This document shows positions 45,263 to 54,358 of a DNA stretch of 64,000 nucleotides, in pieces (the first letter of the stretch is position 1; every line of letters begins with the position of its first letter). The position numbers and the translations under genes are program-made. The stretch lies in contig NC_020126.1 in assembly GCF_000331735.1 (NCBI RefSeq), positions 2,976,001 to 3,040,000 on the forward strand, written 5' to 3'. The notes beneath the pieces are model-generated. The model made no database searches. It was not told where the DNA came from and saw nothing but the letters and a program-made list of their open reading frames with translations. The DNA is from Myxococcus stipitatus DSM 14675 (GTDB lineage Bacteria; Myxococcota; Myxococcia; Myxococcales; Myxococcaceae).

Positions 45263-46029
45263 ACCCCACCTCCATTCCTCGCTTCCCGGGCGTGCCGGAC
45301 CTCCTGCTGGAGCGCTACCTGTGTGACGAACTCTCCGCGGAAGAGGCCCTGCGCGTGGAAGAGGCGGCGCGTGTCTCACCCGAGCTGTCGGCGCACCTGC
45401 GAGAGCGTCGGGCCGAGAAGGCCGCCTTCGCCCTGGTGCGCCCCTTCGGTCCGGTGCGGGAGCGACTGGCGCCTCCGCGTCAGAGTCGCTGGCGGGGGCT
45501 CTGGCGTTGGAGTCTGCCCGTGCTGGTGCTCGGCGTGGGGCTCACGGCGGTGGTGCCACGGCTCATCGCGCTCGAGGAGGTGGAGCGGGTGCGCGTGCGG
45601 GGGGGGCTCACCGCGCGGGTGTTGGTCAAGAGAGGCGACGTCGTCTTCGAGCAAGGGCCGGGTGTGGTGCTGCGCCCCGGAGACCGGGTGCGCGTGGAGG
45701 TGGAGGACGTGGCCGGTGGCGCGCTCTACGTGCTCGCGCTGAGCGAGCGTGGACGCGTCACGCCGCTGCAGGGCTTCGAGATCACCGGCGGCGCGCTGTC
45801 GATGGCGCCCGGTCGGTGGGTCTTGCCGGGGAGCCTGGAGCTGGACGCGGCCCCCGAACAGGAGGCGCTGGTGGTCGTGCTCGCATCCGATAGCCAGGAC
45901 GCCCCGTCGCCCGAGGTCGTCCAGCGCTGGCTGGAGCACGCGGCGCGGGAGCCGGACTTCCCCCCCTCACCCATGCCACTTCCCGGCACCCGCCACGCCG
46001 TGCGAGTGCTCCCCAAGGAGCTGCCGTGA
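45259..46029 (+). CDS. single-span membrane protein, probable anti-sigma factor
   Basis: 256 residues. The cytosolic N-terminus (1-75) has LLERYLCDELSAEEALRVEEAARVSPELSAHLRER, which resembles the zinc-less anti-sigma (RskA-type) helical bundle. One transmembrane span lies at about 83-100. The outer domain (about 105-240) is beta-rich (VLVKRGDVVFEQGPGVVLRPGDRVRVEVE), like DUF4384-type sensor modules that accompany caspase-like proteins. It overlaps the sigma gene by four bases and the caspase-like gene by four bases. A role in holding the sigma factor until a signal arrives is inferred from position and topology. Confidence 0.72.
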   Translation: MNPTSIPRFPGVPDLLLERYLCDELSAEEALRVEEAARVSPELSAHLRERRAEKAAFALVRPFGPVRERLAPPRQSRWRGLWRWSLPVLVLGVGLTAVVPRLIALEEVERVRVRGGLTARVLVKRGDVVFEQGPGVVLRPGDRVRVEVEDVAGGALYVLALSERGRVTPLQGFEITGGALSMAPGRWVLPGSLELDAAPEQEALVVVLASDSQDAPSPEVVQRWLEHAAREPDFPPSPMPLPGTRHAVRVLPKELP

Positions 46030-47621
46030 GTGCCCGGGCCGCGTGGCTCTCCGGCGTCCTGCTCGTCCTGTTCGCCACCTCCGTCGCGCGCGCGGAGAGC
46101 CGCTTCGCGATCAGCGTCGGCCACAACCTGGGCTGGGACACGGACGAGCCCCTGCGCTGGGCTCAGCAGGATGCGGAGCGCATGGACGCCGTCTTCGGTC
46201 AGCTCGGCGGTGTGCCGGAGGACCGTCGTCTCCTGCTGCGTGGTGAGTCGGTCTCCAACCTCAAGCTGGGGCTCGCGCGGATGCGAGGCCGCATCGAGGA
46301 GTCACGGCGTGCAGGAGAGCGCACGCTGTTGTTCTTCTTCTACTCGGGCCATGGGGACGAGGTGGCGCTGCGCCTGGGCGGCGAGGCCCTCCCGCTCGCG
46401 GAGCTGCAACGCCTGTTGTCCGAGGTCCCCGCCACCGTCACCGTCGCCGTGCTGGACGCCTGTCACAGCGGCGCGCTCGTGCGAGGTCGCTCGAAGGGCC
46501 TCAAGTCCGCGCCGGCCTTCGATGTCTCCTTCCTCCGGCAGGTGGGACCTCAGGGGCGCGTGTTCATCGCCTCGGCGGGAGCACACGAGGTGGCGCAGGA
46601 GTCGGACAGCCTCCGGGGCTCGTTCTTCACCCACCATCTGATTTCAGGCCTGCGGGGCGCGGCGGACGTGGACGCCGACGGACGCGTCTCGCTCACGGAG
46701 GCCTATGGCCACGTCTATCACCGCACGCTGGCGGGCTCTCATGCGTCCACGGCGGCGGTGCAGCATCCGGAGCTCTCCAGTCAGCTCGCTGGAGAAGGGG
46801 ACTTGTTCCTCACCACGCTCTCGCGAGCCCACGCACAGCTCGAGCTGCCTCCCCGCGTGGGAGACAGCGTCGTGCTCGTCGACGAGCGCACGCTGCAGGT
46901 CATGGCGGAAGTGGAGCCCCGGGGGGAGGCGCCGGTGCGCGTCGCGCTGCCCGCCGGACGCTATCGGGTCCAGGTGCGACGGGGGCCCGAGGTGCTCTAC
47001 GGCAAGGTGTATCTGTCCTGGGGCGACCAGCAGCGCTTGAAGCCCGAAGCCCTGGAGGTTCGCACGCTGGCCCTGCACCAGCGAAAGGGCGCGCTCCTGG
47101 AGGCCAGCAACTGGCGGCTTCAAGTGGGACTGGGGGCGGGCCGCTCATCGACGCAGCTGGGCGGCTGGGGGCCCCAGGTGGGCGTGCTGTTCGCGCGCGA
47201 GAGCTCCGGAGGGCAGGGGCTGTCCTTCCTCGGGGGGCTCGGTCTGGGGGCCACCCGGGGCGCCACGCGCGCGCAGCGCTTCGAGCACGTGGAGCTGGGA
47301 CTCTGGAGTGGCCTGGGGCTGGCGGGTGCGATGGGGCGTGTCTGGATGGGCGCCCATGCGGGTGTCGGCGTGCTGGGGCTGGCCCAACGCGCGACGAGCC
47401 CGGACGCGGAGCGGCGCCGCACACTGGGCCTTCCCACACAGCGGACTCGCATGGGCGCGGGAGCGGCCGCCTTCGCCGCGCTCTCCGCGGAGGTTCCGGT
47501 GAGCGCACGCACGGGCCTCTTCGCGAGGGTGGGCGGCCATGTCGCGTTGATGCGGGAGGATGAGAAGCTCAGGACGCAACTCGCGCCACAACTGATGCTC
47601 GGTTGCACCTGGGGACTGTGA
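46026..47621 (+). CDS. secreted caspase-family (C14) protease with C-terminal barrel-like domain
   Basis: 531 residues. The signal peptide ends near residue 23 (ARA-E). The caspase-like domain (25-270) has the His/Cys dyad: YSGHGDE (His109) and DACHSG (Cys146). Towards the end of this domain a DVDADGRVSLTEAY segment resembles a calcium loop. A short beta module (285-345) precedes a Gly-rich C-terminal half (365-531) with alternating hydrophobic strands, ending in a bulky residue, as in outer-membrane barrels. GTG 46026 overlaps the preceding stop (GTGA). Co-translation with a sigma/anti-sigma pair suggests it acts in the same signalling path, perhaps by cleaving a regulator. Confidence 0.85.
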   Translation: MSARAAWLSGVLLVLFATSVARAESRFAISVGHNLGWDTDEPLRWAQQDAERMDAVFGQLGGVPEDRRLLLRGESVSNLKLGLARMRGRIEESRRAGERTLLFFFYSGHGDEVALRLGGEALPLAELQRLLSEVPATVTVAVLDACHSGALVRGRSKGLKSAPAFDVSFLRQVGPQGRVFIASAGAHEVAQESDSLRGSFFTHHLISGLRGAADVDADGRVSLTEAYGHVYHRTLAGSHASTAAVQHPELSSQLAGEGDLFLTTLSRAHAQLELPPRVGDSVVLVDERTLQVMAEVEPRGEAPVRVALPAGRYRVQVRRGPEVLYGKVYLSWGDQQRLKPEALEVRTLALHQRKGALLEASNWRLQVGLGAGRSSTQLGGWGPQVGVLFARESSGGQGLSFLGGLGLGATRGATRAQRFEHVELGLWSGLGLAGAMGRVWMGAHAGVGVLGLAQRATSPDAERRRTLGLPTQRTRMGAGAAAFAALSAEVPVSARTGLFARVGGHVALMREDEKLRTQLAPQLMLGCTWGL

Positions 47622-47770
47622 GGGCCATGTCCCACGCGGGGCCGCCCGCGCGTCTCCTGGGTCGCATCGACTGGAGGGCGCGAGCGCTTCGAGAACGGGG
47701 CGCACGTGTTCGACAGGGGATGCCTGTCACGTGACATGGGATTGAGCCCATGGTCCGAGAGGAAGGCCAT

Positions 47771-48766
47771 ATGACGACGAGGCGGGAGCGCGGTTTCTGG
47801 AAGTGGAGCCTGCTTGCACTGGCATTGACGGGATGCGGTGAGGTCATGGGAGACGAGGCGGCGGACGAACCCCTGCTGACGTTGGAGGGCAAGCTTCGCG
47901 TCTCCTCCTCCATCGAGTTGGGGAACTCCGACCGGATTCGCGCGTCGCTCCTCTGGGATGTCTGGCCCAAGGTCGTGGTGGACTGCATGGTCCAGCGGAC
48001 CTATCCGCAGGGCATCGCCAAGTGCCAGCGGCTGGCTCCCAAGTCGTCGTTCCACCACCCGGACACGGACGTCAGGGTCAACGGCCACTTCCCCAACACC
48101 TTCAGCATGTCCCTCAATCGCCTGCCGGACCCCGCGGCACTGATTGGGGAGGAGGGCTCCAAGCTGGGCATGGCCTATGTGATGGCCTACGTGGACGGCA
48201 ACGGCAATGGCACCCTGGACCGGGTCTCCAACGAGGCCACCTCCAGCCCTGACATCGTCGTCGGGTTCCAGGAGGGCTTCAGTGCGGACTCGATGGAGAG
48301 CTCCTTCATCTTGTATCGCGAGGGCGCCCTCCACCCGCTCTACGGCATCGACTTCCCGAACTGCCCGGAGATTCCCCAGGGGTACTCCGTGGTGACGTTG
48401 CGCTACACCGAGTCCGGTGAGGAGTGCACCGTGAAGACGCGCAGGGTGGAGCTGGACATGGAGCTGGAGGCGAATCTGGCCTTCCAACAGCTCGCCTGTG
48501 AAGAGCCCAACTCCAATGTCCTCCTGGACACGGTGCGCGCCTCCACCGTGGGCCCGCCGCCCGTGGGAAGCACCCAGCGCTGCGGCAAGTTCATCTACTC
48601 CATCTCGGGCTCCGACCAGGTGCTGTTCGTGAATCCCCACCCCGAGCGCTTCTGCTCCGCCGCGAACACGGAGGTCTACATGCTGCGGGACTACTGGGAT
48701 GGCACCTGGGATGACCGGGCCTCGCCGCCCTCCTGGTGGCCCTGCCCGGTGGTGACCACGCCCTGA
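47771..48766 (+). CDS. putative lipoprotein, 331 aa
   Basis: Lipobox ALTGC after a short signal peptide; ATG 47771 follows AGGAAGG. The mature protein is beta-rich, with an EF-hand-like DGNGNGTLD loop around residue 145 and paired cysteines. No known domain recognised. It is separate from the upstream caspase operon (about 150 bases) and so may have its own promoter. It belongs to the large pool of surface lipoproteins typical of this group. Confidence 0.72.
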   Translation: MTTRRERGFWKWSLLALALTGCGEVMGDEAADEPLLTLEGKLRVSSSIELGNSDRIRASLLWDVWPKVVVDCMVQRTYPQGIAKCQRLAPKSSFHHPDTDVRVNGHFPNTFSMSLNRLPDPAALIGEEGSKLGMAYVMAYVDGNGNGTLDRVSNEATSSPDIVVGFQEGFSADSMESSFILYREGALHPLYGIDFPNCPEIPQGYSVVTLRYTESGEECTVKTRRVELDMELEANLAFQQLACEEPNSNVLLDTVRASTVGPPPVGSTQRCGKFIYSISGSDQVLFVNPHPERFCSAANTEVYMLRDYWDGTWDDRASPPSWWPCPVVTTP

Positions 48767-49411
48767 GGTGACAGCCACGAGGGGGCCGACAACGAAGCCC
48801 CATGGCCGTCACCGCCGCGGATAGGTGCCCTTCGCTGCTTCCCAGCGGACGCACGCCACGGCCTCGCTCTCCCATCGCTGGTGGTCCGCTGCCGTGCGCT
48901 CCTCGTGGGCGCGCGGCAGTCGTGTTGATGCCTGCTCGCGGAGGAGGGGCGTGGGCAGGCACCAGCTTCGTCCTGCGCGATTTGACGACGAGCGACCAGC
49001 GGATGGGGGCTCATGTCTCGAGCTGGACAGAAGGGGCGTCCGGAGAGAGGGCGGAAGAGCCCCGCTCTCCCTCGGCGAAGCCCTTCTACGGGCTCTCTTC
49101 TACCTCTGTGGTGGGAGTGACGCCTTCCGTCGCGTGTGCGTAGTGTGGACCTGCTTGTTGGGGGGATTCACGCATGCGCGAGCAGCGGTCGGCGGTCACG
49201 ATGACAGAGGTTCCGTTGTCAGGGCCCACCCGTTTCCGCACGCGGGGCCTTGGCACCCTCCCGCGAGAACTTCTGGCTTTGGCGCCTCTCGAAAGAGGAT
49301 TCGGGTAGGTGACTCCACCTGCGACCTGGGGAGTAAAGCCTTGGGCCGGATGATGGGCTATTGCGGTGCTGGTTTGGCTGTCTGGATGTGCCTTCCAAGA
49401 GGGAGATACGA
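48767..49411. other. 645-base intergenic region, no supported gene
   Basis: ORFs on both strands are short or shadow-like. The last 100 bases should hold the promoter for the small Cys-rich gene at 49412. No hairpin with a T-run follows the lipoprotein stop. A small RNA cannot be excluded, but nothing in the sequence points to one. Confidence 0.4.
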
Positions 49412-49576
49412 ATGTCAATGCTCAGGGCTCAACTGTGTCGTTGGGTGATGATTGTCGGAACCGCCATGGTGCTGGGGGCGGGCACTGCCTATGCGCAGAG
49501 TCGTGAAGTGGCCTGCTGCTATCCCTGCACGTGTCTGCCAAATGGGGCCAACGGCTATTGCTGTGGCCCATGCTAG
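49412..49576 (+). CDS. small secreted Cys-rich peptide, 54 aa
   Basis: A 54-residue precursor. The signal peptide ends near ALA-like AYA-Q (residues 1-29 from ATG 49412). The mature peptide of about 25 residues contains six cysteines in the pattern CCxxCxCx8CCxxC. GGGAG stands six bases before the start. Such a compact Cys pattern suggests a disulfide-knotted or metal-binding secreted peptide; the role is unknown. Its last seven bases (ATGCTAG) contain the start of the next gene, so both are probably made together. Confidence 0.65.
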   Translation: MSMLRAQLCRWVMIVGTAMVLGAGTAYAQSREVACCYPCTCLPNGANGYCCGPC

Positions 49577-50772
49577 GGCGCGTCGCCGTTCAGGGAGGCG
49601 CCTTCGTCGCGGTCGCGCTTCTCTCCTATCTCCTGGTCTGGAGCCTCCGGGCTCCGGAGCAGGTCGAGGACGCGGCTTGCGGGAGCGCCACGCCAACGGC
49701 CGGTATCCCTGAAGTGCCGAAGGCGCCGCGGTCCGAGAGCGAATCATCGACTCGCGTCCTGGGTGTCCACGAGGGCGGAGCCGAGGACCTCTCCGTCGTG
49801 TCGACGACCTACGGCAACACGAGCATGCGAGCCGGGGAGGCCCGAGGCGGAGTCACCAGGACCTCTCTTCATCCCATCCACGGCGGGAGGGGGGCCCCCG
49901 CTCGGCGGGGCGGGACGCTCCTGGAGGAAAGCGGGGCTTCGCGGCCGGGTGAATTGTTGGACTGCGCCCTGGCGGACGGAGGGGCCTTCCGCTGTGGCGA
50001 GTGCGCGACAGACGGGGATTGCCCAGAGGGGCAGGGGTGCGTCATCAACTACAAAGAGGGCTCCTTCCAGTGCGCGGCCAGCGACTGCGAAGATGACTCA
50101 CAGTGCCCCGACGGATTCGTCTGCCGCGTCGCGGCGGGAGGTGTTCCGGGGCCCGTGATTCAGAGATGTCTCCAGGCGGGTGTTCGTCGCGCGGGAGAAA
50201 CGTGCAGTCGATTGCCAGCGAGTCGCGCGGAGGCTTGCGAGGAGGACCTGCACTGCATCAATCACCGTTGCGGGAGGCCTTGTGTCCCCGGGACACAGGG
50301 AAGCTGCCCGGAGGGACACACGTGCGAGGAGAGCTCCGCCGGCGCCGCGTGCCTCCCGGACTGTCGGAAGCAGGGATGTTCCGAGGGCGAGCAATGCGCG
50401 CCGCTCAATGGGGGAGGCTTTCAGTGCCTGGACCTCGTCGTGGACGAGTGCTCCGACGAGAAGCCGTGCGCGGAAGGGGCGAACTGCATCGTCCGGGGGC
50501 GGGCGGGACGCGCGGGACGGTTCTGCGCGGCTGCCTGTGACTCCTGGCGCGAGGCGAGCTGCTCCTCGGGCCAGGTCTGTGGCCTTGGCGGGCCCACGGG
50601 CAGCGCGTGTTACTCGAGCTGCGATCCCCAGGACCTGCGTTCCTGCCCGATGGGGTGGCTCTGCACGACGGTGTCCGAAGACCTCCAGCGCTGGGGATGT
50701 CTGCCTGACTTCATGAGTGGCACGACCTCGCGTCCCCCCCGCCCGAGCGCTGTGCCCACCGAGACGCCGTGA
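49570..50772 (+). CDS. Cys-rich membrane-anchored surface protein
   Basis: About 400 residues from ATG 49570. An N-terminal hydrophobic anchor (about 8-27) and a low-complexity spacer to 120 are followed by five or more repeated Cys modules of the type C-x5-DCPEGQGCV, CPDGFVCR, CPEGHTCEES and CSEGEQCAP. These resemble EB/Dickkopf-like Cys-rich repeats common in myxobacterial secreted proteins. It overlaps the small Cys-rich peptide gene by seven bases. GTG 49531 is an alternative start. The function is probably surface interaction; no enzyme motif is seen. Confidence 0.72.
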   Translation: MLGRVAVQGGAFVAVALLSYLLVWSLRAPEQVEDAACGSATPTAGIPEVPKAPRSESESSTRVLGVHEGGAEDLSVVSTTYGNTSMRAGEARGGVTRTSLHPIHGGRGAPARRGGTLLEESGASRPGELLDCALADGGAFRCGECATDGDCPEGQGCVINYKEGSFQCAASDCEDDSQCPDGFVCRVAAGGVPGPVIQRCLQAGVRRAGETCSRLPASRAEACEEDLHCINHRCGRPCVPGTQGSCPEGHTCEESSAGAACLPDCRKQGCSEGEQCAPLNGGGFQCLDLVVDECSDEKPCAEGANCIVRGRAGRAGRFCAAACDSWREASCSSGQVCGLGGPTGSACYSSCDPQDLRSCPMGWLCTTVSEDLQRWGCLPDFMSGTTSRPPRPSAVPTETP

Positions 50773-50796
50773 GGCGCTGGCTCCCGGCCTCGAAGC

Positions 50797-52656
50797 TCAG
50801 GGGGCCTCCTGACCGAGCCGGAGGTCGTCGCGGATGGTGCCGGGCCTGATTCTCTGCAGGACGGACTCCGGGAGGCTGTCGAGCAGGTCCGGCATCGCGA
50901 AGGCGTAGGCGAACTTGCCCTCGTTCTCCTTCCACTGCCCCTCGATGTGGAGTCCCAGGACCTTGTCACTCGTCATGTCCACGAGGGGCGCGCCCGCGAC
51001 GCCATGGGTGGTGCTGATATCGCTGACCAGCTTTCGGACCTGTTTCTGTTCCAGTCCATTCCATGGCGTGAATGACAGCAGCCGCCCCGGCATCAGTCGC
51101 TTGGTGTGGAACTCCCTGCCCAGGAGCGGTTCGAGGAATCCTCGAGGCAGCGCTCCGCCCGCCACGGGATATCCGACGACGTAGACATACTTCTCGAGGG
51201 ACGCCCTGACCGCGTCCTTGCTCCACTCCAGCGTGACGCAGGGGTGCTGGGAAGTGTCGGGGGGCACGATTTCGAGCAGGGCGAAGGAAAGGCCTCCCTT
51301 CTCGGGAGGATTGTTGACCGCGAAGAGGACCTTCGAGACGCGATAGACGCGCCGCGTGGGGCTCGTGGCGTTGTCGTCGAAGGTGAATTCCCAGGAGGAG
51401 CGTTCCGGCAGCGGGATGGGCGACTCGCTTCCGAGCAGCTCGGGCGGAATCTTGTCGCCCACCGTCATGATGATGTTGGGGGCGACGGCGAAGGCGGTCT
51501 GGTACGCCCTCCGGTCGCCTTCGAAGGGAATCAAGAGGGAGCCGGTGGCGCTGCTGAGAGGGAAGGTCTCGCTCGTGGGCCTCGACTTCATCACCTGGTG
51601 CCAGGTGTCCGAAGTGCGCTCGTTGAGCCCATCCTCTCTCAGGCGCAGCGCGGGACGCGCCTGGACCATGACGTTGAAGCCCTCCTGGCCGGTCTTCCTC
51701 GCGGCCATGGCGGCCTTGTCCGACGAGGGCTGGGTCTTCATGAGGGCGTACTTCGTCCGGTCGCGCTGGGCCTGGGCCAGGTCCTGCTCGGTCTTCTGTT
51801 CCGGAGGCAGTAGCTCGGTGACATCCGCTCGGAGGCGGTAGATTTCGGGAAAGGTCGCCGAGCCATCCACCAGCCGGTTCAGGTAGGCCCGGAGCTTCTT
51901 CATCGTCTCGAGGCTGTCCTGGTCAAGCCCGCTGAACGTGGCGCTCTTGGCGCGGAGCTCGACGTAGGTCGTCCACCCCTCGGCCCAACCACAGAACTCG
52001 GCGAGGGACACCTTGGTCATCTCCTCCGTACTTTCGACCCCCTGGGCCCAGATGAGGTTGCATGCGACGTGGAACGCGGCCTTCCCGGCATCGGGTTGCC
52101 CGGAAACGTGCAGGTTCCGGCCATCGATGGTGTGACCCTCGGCTTTGCGCAAGGGCCCATGATTCCAGGTCGCCTGGACGTACACCCCATTGCCACGCTT
52201 CTGCACGACCCCCGCGAGCTCGTTGGGGGGGCTGATCGATTGACGGAACCTGGCCAGCAATTGAGTGATGTTGACGCCCTGGATGGTGAGCTCGACGTCA
52301 GAGAGCTTGCTGGCGGTGAGGTTGAGACGAGCGATTTCGTTCGGGAGGAACGTGGCGTCTGGCAGCGGAGGGCTTCCCGCCACGCTGCCGGTGGCCGAGG
52401 AACCGCCTCGGGCGGCGGCGAATCGCTCCTCCTCCTTCCGGAGCCGGTGCAGCAAGGTCTCGTGGTGGTGGACCACTTGTTGTGCGAAGCCTTTCGCCTC
52501 GGCGGACTTCTCCTCGCCCTCGTTGAAGAACGCGAACTTGCCGATGTAGAGCCGCGTGTCGAACCAGAGCCTGAAGATCTCGCTGCAGAGCAAGAAGACG
52601 AGCACCGCCAGAATGACGGAATAGGCGAACTTCATCAGCCACTCCTGTAACGTCAT
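50797..52656 (-). CDS. membrane-anchored trypsin-fold protein, catalytically degenerate
   Basis: 619 residues. A transmembrane anchor (8-30) is followed by a coiled or helical region (45-90) and a middle domain of unknown type (110-350). A C-terminal chymotrypsin-like beta domain spans about 375-605. The expected GNSGxP serine motif reads GVAGAPLVD (near 553), with Ala in place of Ser. The expected TxxH histidine motif reads IIMTVGDK, so two of the three catalytic residues appear lost. It is probably a scaffold or sensor rather than a protease. The ATG at 52656 lies 200 bases from the divergent cytochrome peroxidase gene. Confidence 0.65.
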   Translation of the reverse strand: MTLQEWLMKFAYSVILAVLVFLLCSEIFRLWFDTRLYIGKFAFFNEGEEKSAEAKGFAQQVVHHHETLLHRLRKEEERFAAARGGSSATGSVAGSPPLPDATFLPNEIARLNLTASKLSDVELTIQGVNITQLLARFRQSISPPNELAGVVQKRGNGVYVQATWNHGPLRKAEGHTIDGRNLHVSGQPDAGKAAFHVACNLIWAQGVESTEEMTKVSLAEFCGWAEGWTTYVELRAKSATFSGLDQDSLETMKKLRAYLNRLVDGSATFPEIYRLRADVTELLPPEQKTEQDLAQAQRDRTKYALMKTQPSSDKAAMAARKTGQEGFNVMVQARPALRLREDGLNERTSDTWHQVMKSRPTSETFPLSSATGSLLIPFEGDRRAYQTAFAVAPNIIMTVGDKIPPELLGSESPIPLPERSSWEFTFDDNATSPTRRVYRVSKVLFAVNNPPEKGGLSFALLEIVPPDTSQHPCVTLEWSKDAVRASLEKYVYVVGYPVAGGALPRGFLEPLLGREFHTKRLMPGRLLSFTPWNGLEQKQVRKLVSDISTTHGVAGAPLVDMTSDKVLGLHIEGQWKENEGKFAYAFAMPDLLDSLPESVLQRIRPGTIRDDLRLGQEAP

Positions 52657-52857
52657 TGCAGGAACCTCGGTCGGTGGCGGAAGCCCATGCCGACGGAATC
52701 AGGTGGTGAGGGGGCGGCGGAATGTAGGCGCGCGCTGGAAGGGCTGACAAGCTCACGAGGTCCTCACTCACGAGTCGCGGCGGCGCGTCGCTGAGCAGGT
52801 GACACTTCCACACGTCACCGGTGTTCCATGGGGCGCCCCACGCCCCGGAGATTCCCC

Positions 52858-54315
52858 ATGGTGCCCATGCGTCTCATCGCGCGGCTCGCCAGTGCCTTCG
52901 CACTCGGCGGACTGACGCAGTGTACCCCCTCGTCCCCCGTCGAGGACCCCGCCTCCGCGACCGAAGCCCCGACAAACACAGAGGCCCAGGCCCTCCACGG
53001 CCACACGTCGACCGGCAAGGCGCTCTTCAGTCAGGCGTTTCCCAACACCAACGGGCGCACCTGTGCCACCTGCCATGTCCTGGAAGACAGCACCGCGCTC
53101 CTGCCCGAGCATGTCCAGGCCCGGTTCGCCTCCCATCCAGACGATGTGCTGTTCAACCGCATCGACGCGGATGACCCGGGCGCGGCCGTGCCCACGTACG
53201 AGCACCTGAAGAAGGGCCTCGTGCGTGTCGTCCTCTCCCTGCCCGCCAACATGGATGTCATTGACACCCAGGGCCAGGTCATCACCTCACCCGACCGGAA
53301 GATCTCCGTCTGGCGCGGCGTGCCGAGCATCCAGGACATCGCCCTCACCGGGCCCCTCTTCCAGCTCGATGGCCGGGAAACGAACCTCGAGGACCAGGCC
53401 CAGTCCGCCATCTCCAGTCACAGCGAGGGCGGCCTCGTGCCCCGCGCGCAGCTGCGCCAGGTGGCGGAGTTCCAGCGCGGTGAGTTCACCTCGGGCCGCG
53501 CCAGGTTCGTCGCGGGATTGATGGCGCACGGAGTGCCGGCTGCCCAGATACCCCTCCCCGAGGACTTCATGTGGCTCACGCCCGCGGAGCGGCGAGGGCG
53601 GGAGGTCTTCAAGGCCGGCTGCGAGCCCTGTCACGGCGGCCCGACGCTGAGCCGGATTGTCGCGCCGGCCATGCGCGAGAACGCAGCGCAGTTCCCGGTG
53701 ACGAAGCCCGATGGCAACGTGCTTTACACCCTCGTCCCCGGGGCGGGCCCCCAGCCCGTGCAAGGCGTTCGCTCGACGCCCGACATCCTGAACGTCGGCT
53801 TCGGTGCCTTCTCTTATCTGGGACAGATTGGCCAGTTCCCGGTGCTGTACAACACCACCGTCGAGCTGCCGCGCTATCGGTTCCGCTTCTACACGGATGG
53901 CACCCGTCAGCAGCGCATGACGGACCTTCCGCCCATCCCCGTGACCGCCAGCGGCGCGCCCTATGACCCGATTCCGGCCGTCGACGAGAGTGGGGCGCCC
54001 ATCCTCGGTCCCAACCTCTTGCCGCAGTGGTTCTCCACCGACCCCGGCCGAGCCCTCATCACCGGAGACCCGCTGGACTTCGAGGCCTTCGACATCCCCA
54101 CGCTCAGAGGCATCGCGAGGACGGCGCCGTACTACCACGACAACAGCATGGCGACCCTGAAGGACGTCGTCGACGTCTACAGCCAGTTCATCCTCCCTGT
54201 CACCGCGCCGCTGAACCTGCCTCCCGTCCACCCGCCGGAGACCCCCAACGGACTCCCCGAGTCCTTCAGCCCCGCGCAGAAGCAGGACCTGCTCCTGTTC
54301 CTGGACCGGCTGTAG
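52858..54315 (+). CDS. di-haem cytochrome c peroxidase-family lipoprotein
   Basis: 485 residues. The signal peptide has a lipobox-like LTQC (Cys22). There are two haem c sites: CATCH (69-73) and CEPCH (about 255-259). The spacing and the late IPTLRGIARTAPYYHDNSMATL segment are typical of CcpA/MauG-type di-haem peroxidases, which reduce peroxide or oxidise a partner in the periplasm. ATG 52858 follows GGAG by seven bases. It is longer than CcpA (about 330 residues), closer to the large di-haem family of myxobacteria. A strong hairpin follows the stop. Confidence 0.86.
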   Translation: MVPMRLIARLASAFALGGLTQCTPSSPVEDPASATEAPTNTEAQALHGHTSTGKALFSQAFPNTNGRTCATCHVLEDSTALLPEHVQARFASHPDDVLFNRIDADDPGAAVPTYEHLKKGLVRVVLSLPANMDVIDTQGQVITSPDRKISVWRGVPSIQDIALTGPLFQLDGRETNLEDQAQSAISSHSEGGLVPRAQLRQVAEFQRGEFTSGRARFVAGLMAHGVPAAQIPLPEDFMWLTPAERRGREVFKAGCEPCHGGPTLSRIVAPAMRENAAQFPVTKPDGNVLYTLVPGAGPQPVQGVRSTPDILNVGFGAFSYLGQIGQFPVLYNTTVELPRYRFRFYTDGTRQQRMTDLPPIPVTASGAPYDPIPAVDESGAPILGPNLLPQWFSTDPGRALITGDPLDFEAFDIPTLRGIARTAPYYHDNSMATLKDVVDVYSQFILPVTAPLNLPPVHPPETPNGLPESFSPAQKQDLLLFLDRL

Positions 54316-54324
54316 CCGACACGA

Positions 54325-54349
54325 GGCCGAGACAGCTTCCGTCTCGGCC
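54325..54349. terminator. bidirectional hairpin between convergent genes
   Basis: GGCCGAGAC-AGCTTCC-GTCTCGGCC, a perfect 9-bp stem ten bases after the cytochrome gene stop and ten bases from the end of the convergent VOC gene. No T-run. Confidence 0.55.
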
Positions 54350-54358
54350 CCGTGGGAC

